Shown here: positions 24,043-31,921 of the stretch, piece by piece
Layout of the letters: every line of letters begins with the position of its first letter
Numbering within the stretch: the stretch's first letter is position 1
Source: Desulfovibrio sp. DV
Lineage (GTDB): Bacteria; Desulfobacterota; Desulfovibrionia; Desulfovibrionales; Desulfovibrionaceae
Assembly (NCBI RefSeq): GCF_001936595.1
Contig: NZ_MLBG01000041.1
Location: 1 to 34,215, forward strand
DNA length: 34,215 nt
Reading direction: 5' to 3'
The notes under the pieces: generated by a model
What the model was told of the DNA's origin: nothing
Databases searched by the model: none
Seen by the model: the letters and a program-made list of their open reading frames with translations, nothing else
Made by a program: the position numbers and the translations under genes

Positions 24043-24070
24043 TTGATTTTTGGCAGTCCCCGTATATATT
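24043..24070 (+). promoter_or_regulatory. Possible sigma70-type promoter for the substrate-binding protein gene
   Basis: TTGATT (24043-24048) and TATATT (24065-24070) are separated by 16 bases, in the only AT-rich patch of the divergent gap between the helicase and lipoprotein genes, about 75 bases before the lipoprotein start. Confidence 0.35.
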
Positions 24071-24144
24071 TTAGCTGCACAAGGCTTTGCGCATCCGTTC
24101 CAATACGTTGTTTCGGGCGGGCGTTGCAAGCGAAAAGGAGAACT

Positions 24145-25803
24145 ATGCGTCTGGCGCACGCAGCATTTTTTGTCCTTGTCCTGCTCCTCCTTGGCGGTTG
24201 CGACAGCCCGCCCCGGGACGCGGACAAGGCCCCCCCGGCTTCGGCTGCGGCCCCGGCCAAGGCTCCTGGCGAGCCGGTTTCGGGCGGACGCATCGTCATG
24301 GCCACCATCGGCGAACCCTCCAACCTGATCCCGCCCCTGGCCTCGGATTCCGCCTCCCATGAGGTGGCCGACCTGCTCTATGTCTCGCCGCTGCGCTACG
24401 ACAAGGACATCAAACTCGAATGTTTCGCGGCCGAGCGCTATGAAGTGCTCGAAGACGGCAAGCTGCTCAAATTCTGGCTGCGCCCGAATATCCGCTGGAC
24501 CGACGGCGCCGAGCTCACAGCCGAGGACGTGGAATTCACCTACAAGCTCATGATCGACCCCAAAACGCCCACGGCCTATGCCGAGGACTACAAGGCGGTC
24601 ACGAGCTTCACCGTGACCGGCAAATATTCTTTCGAGGTGCGCTACGCCGAGCCCTTTGCCCGGGCGCTGGTCACCTGGGCCGGGTCGATTCTGCCCAAGC
24701 ACGTCCTGGCCGGCCAGGATCTGATGACGACCAAGTACGCCCGGGAGCCCGTCGGGGCCGGCCCCTACGTCCTGGCCGGCTGGGAACCCGGCCGCAGCCT
24801 GACGCTCAATGCCAATCCCGACTATTTCGAGGGCCGGGCCTACATCGATCAGGTCCTCTATCGCATCATCCCGGACACCTCGACCATGTTTCTGGAACTC
24901 AAGGCCGGCAATCTGGACATGATGGGGCTCACCCCGCAGCAGTACCTCTACCAGACCACCGGCCCGACCTGGGAAGCCGACTGGCAGAAGTTCAAATACC
25001 TGTCCTTTGGCTACACCTACCTGGGCTACAACCTCAAAAGCCCGTTTTTCACCGACGTCCGGGTGCGCCGGGCCCTGGCCCATGCCGTCAACAAGGAAGA
25101 CATCATAAAAGGGGCGCTCCTGGGCCTTGGCATGCCCACCATCGGCCCCTACAAGCCCGGCACCTGGGTCTACAACACCGCCATCACGGACTATTCCTTC
25201 GATCCGGACAAGGCCAAGGCCCTGCTGGCCGAAGCCGGCTGGCAGGACCGAAACGGGGACGGCATCATCGAGGATGCATCCGGCCGGCCCTTTTCCTTTA
25301 CGCTCCTCACCAACCAGGGCAACGAGGCGCGCATCAAGGCCGCCACCATCATCCAGAGCGAACTGGCCGCCATCGGCATCAAGGTCGAGATCCGCACCGT
25401 GGAGTGGGCTTCGTTTCTCAAGGAATTCGTGGACAAAGGCAATTTCGACGCCGTCATCCTGGCCTGGAGCGTGGCCCAGGACCCGGACAACTACGACGTC
25501 TGGCACTCGAGCCGGGCCGTGCCCGGGGGGCTTAATTTCGTGGGCTATAAAAACCCCGAAGCCGACGCCCTGCTGGAGCGCGGCCGGCGCACCGTGGATC
25601 AGGCCGAGCGCAAGGTGGTCTATGACGCCTTCCAGGAGCGCCTGCACCAGGACCAGCCCTACCTCTTCCTTTTTGCCCCCTACAGCCTGCCCATCCTGAC
25701 CGCGCGCATCCAGAATGTGGCCGTGGCCCCGGCCGGCATCAGCTACAACTTCACCAAATGGTGGATTCCCCGCGACAAGCAGACGTTTCGTCTGGAACAG
25801 TAA
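24145..25803 (+). CDS. ABC transporter substrate-binding lipoprotein, peptide/nickel family 5
   Basis: A 552-residue lipoprotein of the OppA/DppA type (SBP_bac_5). Start ATG at 24145 has AAGGAG upstream; the longer frame is rejected. The lipobox LLGGC puts the lipid at Cys19, followed by an Ala/Pro linker. Family features: RWTDGAELTAEDVEFTYKLM, PVGAGPYVLAGWEPGRSLTL, VRRALAHAVNKEDI, and the terminal lobe with YLFLFAPYSLPILTARIQNV. It would capture peptides or similar solutes in the periplasm for an ABC importer, but no permease or ATPase gene is adjacent. The partner is therefore elsewhere or the protein acts as an orphan. A 12-bp hairpin follows. Confidence 0.93.
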   Translation: MRLAHAAFFVLVLLLLGGCDSPPRDADKAPPASAAAPAKAPGEPVSGGRIVMATIGEPSNLIPPLASDSASHEVADLLYVSPLRYDKDIKLECFAAERYEVLEDGKLLKFWLRPNIRWTDGAELTAEDVEFTYKLMIDPKTPTAYAEDYKAVTSFTVTGKYSFEVRYAEPFARALVTWAGSILPKHVLAGQDLMTTKYAREPVGAGPYVLAGWEPGRSLTLNANPDYFEGRAYIDQVLYRIIPDTSTMFLELKAGNLDMMGLTPQQYLYQTTGPTWEADWQKFKYLSFGYTYLGYNLKSPFFTDVRVRRALAHAVNKEDIIKGALLGLGMPTIGPYKPGTWVYNTAITDYSFDPDKAKALLAEAGWQDRNGDGIIEDASGRPFSFTLLTNQGNEARIKAATIIQSELAAIGIKVEIRTVEWASFLKEFVDKGNFDAVILAWSVAQDPDNYDVWHSSRAVPGGLNFVGYKNPEADALLERGRRTVDQAERKVVYDAFQERLHQDQPYLFLFAPYSLPILTARIQNVAVAPAGISYNFTKWWIPRDKQTFRLEQ

Positions 25804-25808
25804 CACCC

Positions 25809-25838
25809 GCGGGCGCGTCCATCCCCGGACGCGCCCGC
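25809..25838 (+). terminator. Hairpin between the lipoprotein and rel genes
   Basis: Perfect 12-bp stem, arms GCGGGCGCGTCC and GGACGCGCCCGC around ATCCCC, six bases beyond the lipoprotein stop. No T run follows, so it may be a weak terminator or an mRNA 3'-end stabiliser. Confidence 0.5.
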
Positions 25839-25877
25839 CATTCACGGCCGCCACCCGGGCACGAGGCCGGGACAATC

Positions 25878-28097
25878 ATGATCCGCATCAACGAAATTCT
25901 CGATAAAACCGCCCTGTACTTAAATGAGCAGGACCAAGCGCTTATCACCAAGGCCTACGTGTTTTCGGCCGCTGCCCATGCCGGGCAGGTGCGCCTTTCC
26001 GGCGAACCCTACCTGTCCCATCCCCTGGAAGCCGCCGGCATCCTGGCCGACATGCGCCTCGACGCCGCCTCCATCGCCTCGGGCCTGCTCCACGACACCG
26101 TCGAGGACACCAAGGCCACGGTGGACGAGATCGAGGAACTCTTTGGCGAGGAAGTGGCCGACATCGTTGACGGCGTGACCAAGATCAGCCTCATCCCCTT
26201 TGAGACCAAGGAAGAGGCGCAAGCCGAAAACATCCGCAAGATGATCCTGGCCATGGCCGAGGACATCCGGGTGGTGCTGGTCAAGCTGGCCGACCGGCTG
26301 CACAACATGCGCACGCTGGAGTTCCAAAAGCCCCACAAGCGCTCGATCATCGCCCAGGAAACCATGGACATCTACGCCCCGCTGGCCAACCGGCTGGGGC
26401 TGCATCGCATCAAGACCGAGCTTGAGGACTGGAGTTTCCGCTACCTAAAGCCCGACATCTACAACCAGTTGGTGGAAGGGGTCGAGACCCACCACACCCT
26501 GGACGAAACCTATATCGACCGGGTCATCGCCTACATAAACGGCCTGCTCGAACCCAACAACATCAAGGCCCGGGTCTTTGGCCGGCGCAAGCATCTCTGG
26601 AGCGTCTACAACAAGATGCGCGTCCAGGAGCTGACCATCGATCAGGTCCACGATCTGGTGGCCTTCCGGGTGGTGGTGGAGACGATTCGCGAATGCTACC
26701 ATGTGCTCGGGCTGGTCCACTCCCTGTGGAAGCCGGTTCCGGGGCGGTTTAAAGACTACATCTCCATGCCCAAGGCCAACATGTACCAGAGCCTGCACAC
26801 CACGGTGGTGGGCCCTGGCGGCGAGCGCATCGAAATCCAGATCCGCACCGAGGAGATGCACCGGCTGGCCGAAGAAGGCGTGGCCGCCCACTGGAAGTAC
26901 AAGGAACGGGAGAAGGGCAAGTTCAACCCCCGCGATGTGGAGCGCTTCCAGTGGCTGCGCCAGATCATGGACTGGCAGCGGGAGCTGACCGACTCGCGCG
27001 AGTTCGTCACCAACCTGCGCTTTGATCTCTTCCAGGACGAGGTCTACGTCTTCACCCCCAAGGGCGACGTCAAGGAGCTGCCCGAAGGGGCCACCGCCGT
27101 GGATCTGGCCTTTCTCATCCACACCGCTATCGGCGAGCACTGCGCCGGAGCCAAGGTCAACGGCAAGCTGGTGCCGCTCGATACGCCGCTTAAAAACGGC
27201 GACACCGTCGAGATCATCACCGACAAGAACCGCCGGCCCAACCGCGACTGGCTCAAATTCGTCAAGACGGCCAAGGCGCGGATGCGCGTCAAGCATTTCA
27301 TCCGCACCGAGGAACGGGTCCACTCCATTGCCCTTGGCCGCGAGATGCTGGAAAAGCAGGGGAGAAAGGACGGGGTCAACGTCTTAAAGGCCATCAAGGA
27401 CGGCTCCATGCTGACCGTGGCCCGCGACCTGTCCATGGGCAGCGTCGAGGACGTGCTCTCGGCCGTCGGCTATTCGCGCATTACCCCCAAAAAGATCATT
27501 GTCCGGCTCATGCCCAAGCGCGAGGGCGAAGAGCCCGAAGCCGCCGCCGCCAGGGTTGCCGAGCAGCATCCCCCGACCCCGGAATCCGGGCATGTGCCCA
27601 AGGGCAAGCCCGGAGAGGGCGTGCGCATCCAGGGCGTGGACAACGTGCTGGTGCGGCTGGCCCAGTGCTGCAACCCGGTGCCCGGCGACGCCATCGTGGG
27701 CTATATCTCCCGGGGACGCGGCATGGTGGTCCACACCCACGACTGTCCCAACGTGCGCAACCTCGAATCCGAGCGGCTCATCCAGGTCAGCTGGGAAGGC
27801 GAGAAGGAACAGCCGTATCCGGCCGGCCTGTCGATTCTGGCCAAGAACGAGAAGGGCGTGCTCAGCAAGATTTCCAACCAGCTGGCCGAGGAAGGCGTCA
27901 ATATCGATTCCGGGGCCATCCACTCCAATGTGGACGGCACCACCCAGCTCACCTTCCGCATCGAGGTCCGCGACTCCGGCCACCTCTACCGCACCATCGA
28001 ACGCCTGCGCCGCCTGGACGCCGTCATCGACGTCAAGCGCCACGCCGTTTCCGACGAACTTGGGACCAACACCAGCGAACCCGGCATTATGGACTGA
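25878..28097 (+). CDS. rel: Bifunctional (p)ppGpp synthetase/hydrolase, Rel/SpoT
   Basis: A 739-residue stringent-response enzyme with all domains. The HD hydrolase has GQVRLSGEPYLSHPLEAA and the catalytic LLHDTVEDT, so (p)ppGpp degradation should be active. The synthetase domain has KMRVQELTIDQVHDLVAFRV and GRFKDYISMPKANMYQSLHT; the RFKD motif is of the bifunctional (GDP-preferring) type, not the RelA EXDD type. The TGS domain follows (VYVFTPKGDVKELPEGATAV), then the zinc-finger/RIS region (AQCCNPVPGDAIVGYISRGR, HTHDCPN), and the C-terminal ACT domain (LSKISNQLAEEGVNIDSGAI). The start at 25878 gives the conventional MIRINEILDK N-terminus. The split-Rad50 cluster begins nine bases after its stop, so the genes may share a transcript. 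Being bifunctional, it is probably the main alarmone enzyme of this organism. Confidence 0.96.
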   Translation: MIRINEILDKTALYLNEQDQALITKAYVFSAAAHAGQVRLSGEPYLSHPLEAAGILADMRLDAASIASGLLHDTVEDTKATVDEIEELFGEEVADIVDGVTKISLIPFETKEEAQAENIRKMILAMAEDIRVVLVKLADRLHNMRTLEFQKPHKRSIIAQETMDIYAPLANRLGLHRIKTELEDWSFRYLKPDIYNQLVEGVETHHTLDETYIDRVIAYINGLLEPNNIKARVFGRRKHLWSVYNKMRVQELTIDQVHDLVAFRVVVETIRECYHVLGLVHSLWKPVPGRFKDYISMPKANMYQSLHTTVVGPGGERIEIQIRTEEMHRLAEEGVAAHWKYKEREKGKFNPRDVERFQWLRQIMDWQRELTDSREFVTNLRFDLFQDEVYVFTPKGDVKELPEGATAVDLAFLIHTAIGEHCAGAKVNGKLVPLDTPLKNGDTVEIITDKNRRPNRDWLKFVKTAKARMRVKHFIRTEERVHSIALGREMLEKQGRKDGVNVLKAIKDGSMLTVARDLSMGSVEDVLSAVGYSRITPKKIIVRLMPKREGEEPEAAAARVAEQHPPTPESGHVPKGKPGEGVRIQGVDNVLVRLAQCCNPVPGDAIVGYISRGRGMVVHTHDCPNVRNLESERLIQVSWEGEKEQPYPAGLSILAKNEKGVLSKISNQLAEEGVNIDSGAIHSNVDGTTQLTFRIEVRDSGHLYRTIERLRRLDAVIDVKRHAVSDELGTNTSEPGIMD

Positions 28098-28106
28098 GTT
28101 GGCCCC

Positions 28107-29594
28107 ATGATCACCCGGCTCACCCTGACCGATTTCATGGCCCACGGGCACACTGAGTTTGCCTTTGCGCCGGGCCTCAATGTGCTGACCGGCCCCAACA
28201 ACACCGGTAAATCCGCCGTGGTCGAGGCCCTGCGCTGCCTGTCGGAAAATCCCGTGCCCCGCCACGTCATCCGCCACGGCGCTGCCGAGGCCCGGGTGGA
28301 GGCCGAGCTTGAGGACGGGGTGACGGTCACCTGGGTGCGCCGGCCGAAATACGCCCTCTATGAAGTGCGCCGGCCCGGGGTGGACGAGCCGGAAGTCTTT
28401 GCCAAGTTCGGCCGGGCCGTGCCCGAGGAGGTGCGCCGGCTGCTGCGCCTGGGGCCGGTGCTTCTCGGCGGCGACGGCGAGGTGAGCGTGGATGTCCATA
28501 TCGGCAACCAGCGCGAACCGGTGTTTCTCCTAAACGAACCCGGTACCGTGGTGGCCGGCTTTTTTGCCGCCTCCACCGAAGCGGCCCATCTGATCGCCAT
28601 GCAGGCCCGGCTGACCGAACGCAGCCGCAAGACCAAGACCGAGAAAAAACGCCTGGAAAAGGGGCTGGCCGCCATCGCCGCCAGCTTAGGGCGGCTTGCC
28701 CCCCTGCCGGAGTTGGAACTGCGCCTGGAAGCGGCGGCCGGGCTGGAGGCCGCTGTTGCCGGCCGGGAGGCCGATGCTTGCGGGCTGGAACGGCTGCTGG
28801 CCGGGCGCGGGCAGGTGGCCGGGCGCATCGCCGTCCTTTTGCGCACCGGGCGCACCCTTGACGGGCTGGCTCCGCCGCCGGTCCTGGCCCCGACCGGACA
28901 GCTTGTGGCCCTGACCGCCCGGCAGGCCGAACTGGTCTGGAGCCTTCGCCGGACAACCGGCCGGGAACGCGCCCTGGCCCCCCTGGCCCTGCCGCCGGTC
29001 CTGGCTGACACCGCAACCCTGGCCGCCCGGCTGGCCGCCCTGGTCCGGGTCGGGCAGGCGGTCGGCCGCTGTGCCGGCCGGTCCGTGGCCCTGGCCCGGC
29101 TCGACGAGCCGCCGCCAATGGCCGATGCCAGGGGACTGGGTGCGTTGCTTGCGCGTCTGGCCGAGAGGCAGGCCGCCCTGGCCGTTCGGGAACGCCGCCA
29201 TGCGGTCCTGGCCGCCCTGGACGAACCGCCGCAGACCGCGGACGTGGCCGTCCTTGGGGCGCTGGTGCGGGCGGTCACCCAGGGCCGGGCCGCCGTTGCC
29301 GCCCTGAGCCGTCGGCAGGCCGTGCAGGCCGCCCTGGCCCCGCCGCCGGACGTCGCCGATGTGCGCCCCCTGGCCGAACTGGTGCGGACCCTGGCCGAGG
29401 CCAGGGCTGCTGTGGCCGCAACAAGCGCTGCCCTGGCCGCCAGGGAACAGGCCGTGGCGGCCTTTGCCGAGGGCGTGGCCCGGCGTCTGGCCGCCCTTGG
29501 AGCCTGTCCCTTGTGCGGCGGCGAACTGTCGGCCGAAGCCTTTCTGGGCGGCGGCCACAGCCACCAGCCGCCGCCGCCCTCGGAGGAGTCATGA
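28107..29594 (+). CDS. N-terminal half of a Rad50/SbcC-like ATPase, with CPLC hook motif
   Basis: A 495-residue protein. The N-terminus MITRLTLTDFMAHGHTEFAF continues into Walker A GPNNTGKS (residues 29-36), the typical SMC/Rad50/RecF start. Residues 1-170 form the N-terminal ATPase lobe (Q-loop-like SVDVHIGNQREPVFLL). There is no Walker B or signature motif. Residues 170-250 are helical; residues 251-445 consist of five tandem 39-residue repeats; residues 466-472 are ACPLCGG, like the CxxC zinc hook at the tip of Rad50. The chain ends soon after, in an His/Pro-rich tail. It thus corresponds to the first half of a Rad50, stopping at the hook; the other half is encoded at 30863. It overlaps the phosphoesterase gene by four bases (ATGA). 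Function in DNA end processing or repair is inferred. Confidence 0.8.
   Translation: MITRLTLTDFMAHGHTEFAFAPGLNVLTGPNNTGKSAVVEALRCLSENPVPRHVIRHGAAEARVEAELEDGVTVTWVRRPKYALYEVRRPGVDEPEVFAKFGRAVPEEVRRLLRLGPVLLGGDGEVSVDVHIGNQREPVFLLNEPGTVVAGFFAASTEAAHLIAMQARLTERSRKTKTEKKRLEKGLAAIAASLGRLAPLPELELRLEAAAGLEAAVAGREADACGLERLLAGRGQVAGRIAVLLRTGRTLDGLAPPPVLAPTGQLVALTARQAELVWSLRRTTGRERALAPLALPPVLADTATLAARLAALVRVGQAVGRCAGRSVALARLDEPPPMADARGLGALLARLAERQAALAVRERRHAVLAALDEPPQTADVAVLGALVRAVTQGRAAVAALSRRQAVQAALAPPPDVADVRPLAELVRTLAEARAAVAATSAALAAREQAVAAFAEGVARRLAALGACPLCGGELSAEAFLGGGHSHQPPPPSEES
28857..29441 (+). repeat. Five in-frame 117-bp (39-residue) tandem repeats
   Basis: Units begin at 28857, 28974, 29091, 29208 and 29325, each exactly 117 bases. 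Each protein unit opens like LARLDEPPPMAD or LAALDEPPQTAD, with a paired proline at positions 7-8 and Ala (usually Ala-Asp) at 11-12, then about 27 helical Ala/Leu/Arg residues. Units are diverged in DNA and protein but keep length without any insertion or deletion. Confidence 0.85.
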
Positions 29595-30544
29595 CCCTGC
29601 CGGTGCGTCGGGCCAGCGGCCTGCTCCTTATCCCCGATCCCCATGTGGCGGCCACGCCGCCCATGCAGCGGCTCGACTCCTACATGGACGACATCCTGGC
29701 CAAGCTGGCCGCCTGCCTGGACCATGCCGCCGCCGCCGATCTCGTGCCGGTGGTGTTGGGCGACCTGTTCCACTGGCCGCGCGAGAATCCCAACGTGGTC
29801 ATGGTGGCGCTCATCGAACTTTTCCGGGACCATCATCCGTACGTGCTGGTTGGCAACCACGACAAATATCAGGCCCGGTTCACGGCCGACACCTCGCTGG
29901 CCGTGTTGCGCGCCGCCGGAGTGTGCGAGGTTCTGGACGAACCCGGTTTGTTTCTGCGCCTGGACACGCCGACCGGCCCGGCCCTTGTCGGCGCGTCCCC
30001 GGACGGCGCGTCCCTGCCGCTCTCGGTGGACACGGCACCCGGCGAGGAGAGCGTGTGGCTCACCCACCACAATGTCGGGTTCCCGGATTTCCTGGACAAG
30101 CACGTGAAGATCCGGGAAATTCCGGGTCTGACCTGGCTTATTAACGGCCATATCCACCGGCCCCAGCCGACGGTTGCGGCCGGCTGCACCCGCTGGGCCA
30201 ACCCCGGCAACGTGACCCGGCTCAAATTTAGCCGCAGCGCCATGACGCGCGTGCCGGCCGCTGCCGTCTGGCGGCCCGGAGCAGCGGACATCGAACACTG
30301 GACCGTGCCCTACCGCCCCTTTGCCGAGGTGTTCCCGGACCAGGAGTTCCCGCCCGAAGACAGCGCCCCGGCCGAGGTCCAGTCGCGCTTTCTCGAAGGG
30401 CTGGCCCGGCTGGCCTGGAAGCGCACCCGCGAGGGGGCGGGGCTGCATGAATTCCTGCGCGCCAACCTCAACCCCGAGCACCCGGAATCCGCCCTCATCT
30501 GGGAGCTGTACCGCGAGGTCACCGATCATGCCGATGCCGAGTAA
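29591..30544 (+). CDS. Mre11/SbcD-like metallophosphoesterase
   Basis: A 317-residue calcineurin-type phosphoesterase. Metal-binding motifs in order: LLIPDPHVA (Asp16, His18), VVLGDLFHW (Gly57-Asp58), VLVGNHDKY (Asn89-His90-Asp91), LTHHNVG (His159-160) and NGHIHRPQ (His187, His189). Spacing and the final GHIHxPQ...NPGN pattern fit the Mre11/SbcD nuclease branch. The C-terminal 90 residues (FLEGLARLAWKRTREGAGLH, ANLNPEHPE) are helical and could be the surface that binds the ATPase coiled coil. GGAGGA precedes the ATG at 29591, which overlaps the stop of the N-half ATPase. It lies between the two ATPase halves. Nuclease activity is expected from the motifs but not proven. Confidence 0.85.
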   Translation: MTLPVRRASGLLLIPDPHVAATPPMQRLDSYMDDILAKLAACLDHAAAADLVPVVLGDLFHWPRENPNVVMVALIELFRDHHPYVLVGNHDKYQARFTADTSLAVLRAAGVCEVLDEPGLFLRLDTPTGPALVGASPDGASLPLSVDTAPGEESVWLTHHNVGFPDFLDKHVKIREIPGLTWLINGHIHRPQPTVAAGCTRWANPGNVTRLKFSRSAMTRVPAAAVWRPGAADIEHWTVPYRPFAEVFPDQEFPPEDSAPAEVQSRFLEGLARLAWKRTREGAGLHEFLRANLNPEHPESALIWELYREVTDHADAE

Positions 30545-30845
30545 GGTTGTTGCCGCCGACGCCGACGCCAGCCTGGAACGCGAACTGGCCGGCCTCAAGA
30601 CCGCCTATGAGCGTTTACGGGACGACAAGGTGCGCACCGAACAGGATTTGCGCCACCAGCAGACCCAGCTGGCCGAACTGGAAGCCAAGGCCCGCGCCGA
30701 CTACGGCACGGCCGATCCCGAGGCCCTCGCCCGGCTTCTGGAAGAAAAGCGCCAGGAAAACGCCCGTCTGGTCGCCGAATACCGCGAGCACATCGCGGCG
30801 GTCAGGCGCGACCTCGACGCCGTGGAGCAGGATTTTGCCGGCTGA
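30528..30845 (+). CDS. Small coiled-coil protein of the split-Rad50 cluster
   Basis: A 105-residue protein, almost wholly helical and charged (LERELAGLKTAYERLRDDKV, EARLLEEKRQ-like heptads, VAEYREHIAAVRRDLDAVEQ). No Cys, membrane segment or catalytic motif is seen. It overlaps the phosphoesterase gene by 17 bases and ends 17 bases before the C-half ATPase start, so it is part of the operon. The C-half ATPase has only a short helical arm, so this protein may supply missing coiled coil to the complex; that is inference. Two in-frame ATGs (30528, 30534) could serve as start. Confidence 0.75.
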   Translation: MPMPSKVVAADADASLERELAGLKTAYERLRDDKVRTEQDLRHQQTQLAELEAKARADYGTADPEALARLLEEKRQENARLVAEYREHIAAVRRDLDAVEQDFAG

Positions 30846-30862
30846 TTTTTGGGGTGGTGCGT

Positions 30863-31597
30863 ATGCCGCTTGAAGCTTCGCCAGAGCTGGCTGCTCTGGC
30901 CGAGGAGCGCCAAACCCTGACGCGCCGCCTCGACCGGCTCTCCGGGCAGGCCTCGGCCAAGGCCGAGGCCTATATCGAGTCGCGCCGCCAGCTCCTGGCC
31001 GCCGAGGCCTTTCTCGACCTCGCCCCCCAGGCGGCCGCACGCCTGGAAGACCTCACCCGGGAGCTTTTCGGCGAGGTGCTCGACGAGATCGAAACCGACC
31101 TGACACACGCCGTGCGCGAAATCCTCGGCCAAAATCGCACGGTCGTCACCCGGCGCGAGATCAAAAACGGCAAGCTCGTCATCGAATTCGAGATGGAGCA
31201 GGACGGCAGGACCGAAGATATCTACGTCGGCCAGGGCGGGTCGGTCTGCAACATCCTGTCCGTCGGACTGCGCCTGGTCGCCCTTTCCCAGCTCGACCCC
31301 GACCGCCACAGGCCCTTTCTGGTGCTCGACGAGCAGGACTGCTGGCTGCGCCCGGACCTTGTGCCCGGTTTCGTGCGCCTCATTGCCGCCATCGCCGACC
31401 GGCTCGGCATCCAGGTGCTCTACATCAGCCACCATCCGGTCGATCTCTTTGCCCTGGAGGCCCGGCGCGTGTTCGGCCTGCGTCCGGGGCGGGAAAACGG
31501 ACCAACCCTGACCATCCTGGCCGATCGCACAGCCGCCGGCGCAGTCGATCTGTCGGCCCCGCAAGCCGAAGCCCAGACCACCCCGGGCGGCGAATAG
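30863..31597 (+). CDS. C-terminal half of a Rad50/SbcC-like ATPase
   Basis: A 244-residue protein lacking Walker A. Residues 8-70 are helical. A beta segment follows (VVTRREIKNGKLVIEFEMEQ), then a signature-like segment GQGGSVCNILSVGLRLVALS (residues 123-142, in place of LSGGQ), Walker B FLVLDEQDCWLRPD (Asp156, Glu157) and an H-loop-like YISHHP (His190-191). These are the motifs found in the C-terminal lobe of Rad50/SbcC/SMC ATPases and are missing from the protein encoded at 28107, so the two probably combine into one nucleotide-binding head. The divergent signature resembles that of some stand-alone RecF/SMC-like ATPases. ATG at 30863 was chosen over two GTG codons just upstream. A REP-like element follows the stop. 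Confidence 0.82.
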   Translation: MPLEASPELAALAEERQTLTRRLDRLSGQASAKAEAYIESRRQLLAAEAFLDLAPQAAARLEDLTRELFGEVLDEIETDLTHAVREILGQNRTVVTRREIKNGKLVIEFEMEQDGRTEDIYVGQGGSVCNILSVGLRLVALSQLDPDRHRPFLVLDEQDCWLRPDLVPGFVRLIAAIADRLGIQVLYISHHPVDLFALEARRVFGLRPGRENGPTLTILADRTAAGAVDLSAPQAEAQTTPGGE

Positions 31598-31688
31598 GCC
31601 GGGGATGCGTGAAGGGAGATACGGTGGGGGAGATGAGGTGAGACGAGGTGGAATGAAGGGAGATGAGGTGGGGCGAAGGAGTCGAAGA

Positions 31689-31740
31689 GTGCCTCCGGCG
31701 GCCGGGGGGATGATCCCCCCGGACCCCTGCAATGGGAAAA
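31689..31740 (+). repeat. REP-like 3'-end element, copy 1 (variant hairpin)
   Basis: GTGCCTCCGGCGGCC is followed by a 9-bp hairpin (CCGGGGGGA/TCCCCCCGG, loop TGA) and then ACCCCTGCAATGGGAAAA. It sits about 90 bases after the C-half ATPase stop, in the direction of transcription. Confidence 0.75.
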
Positions 31741-31851
31741 ATTAAAAACGGTGTGCATGCTCTCCGACCAGGGACCTCTTCCCGCCTTTCCGGGCTCCCT
31801 TCCGCCCGGTGACTTGGCAACGCGCCCGGTCAAATCCAACCTGCCCCGGGT

Positions 31852-31893
31852 GGGATTCCAAAGGGTGTCAGTCCCTTTGGCCGCCGGAGGCAC
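31852..31893 (-). repeat. REP-like 3'-end element, copy 2 (minus orientation)
   Basis: On the minus strand it reads GTGCCTCCGGCGGCC, then a hairpin CCAAAGGG/CCCTTTGG, then AATCCC. It lies 28 bases beyond the stop of the minus-strand Cys-rich peptide gene. Confidence 0.78.
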
Positions 31894-31921
31894 TCTTTTC
31901 TCCTTTCATTCTCCCCTCGCA

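Larger units (their letters stand above)
31598..31921. other. Intergenic region with two convergent REP-like elements
   Basis: No gene seen. After the ATPase stop there is a purine-rich stretch with 10-bp units AGATGAGGTG (31631, 31661) and AGACGAGGTG (31641), then one REP-like element on the plus strand (31689-31740) and one on the minus strand (31852-31893). The layout suggests 3'-end signals for the two convergent transcripts. Confidence 0.65.

Noticed and set aside
23956-25875. Long open frame (639 codons) on the minus strand opposite the substrate-binding protein
   Set aside because: Caused by high GC at third codon positions of the real plus-strand gene; no domain, signal peptide or ribosome site, and repetitive Gly/Ala/Arg composition.
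28857-29441. 117-bp repeats considered as a CRISPR or other DNA-level array
   Set aside because: Repeats are contiguous, in frame and diverged at DNA level; no spacers. They are protein repeats. No CRISPR-like array was seen elsewhere.
28358-30598. Long open frame (746 codons) on the minus strand opposite the split-Rad50 cluster
   Set aside because: Opposite strand of well-supported motif-bearing genes; Arg/Ala/Ser-rich shadow sequence with no recognisable fold.
31628-31680. Degenerate 10-bp AGATGAGGTG units considered as regulatory iterons
   Set aside because: Only three to four imperfect units in a purine-rich stretch that precedes every REP-like copy; more simply part of that leader.
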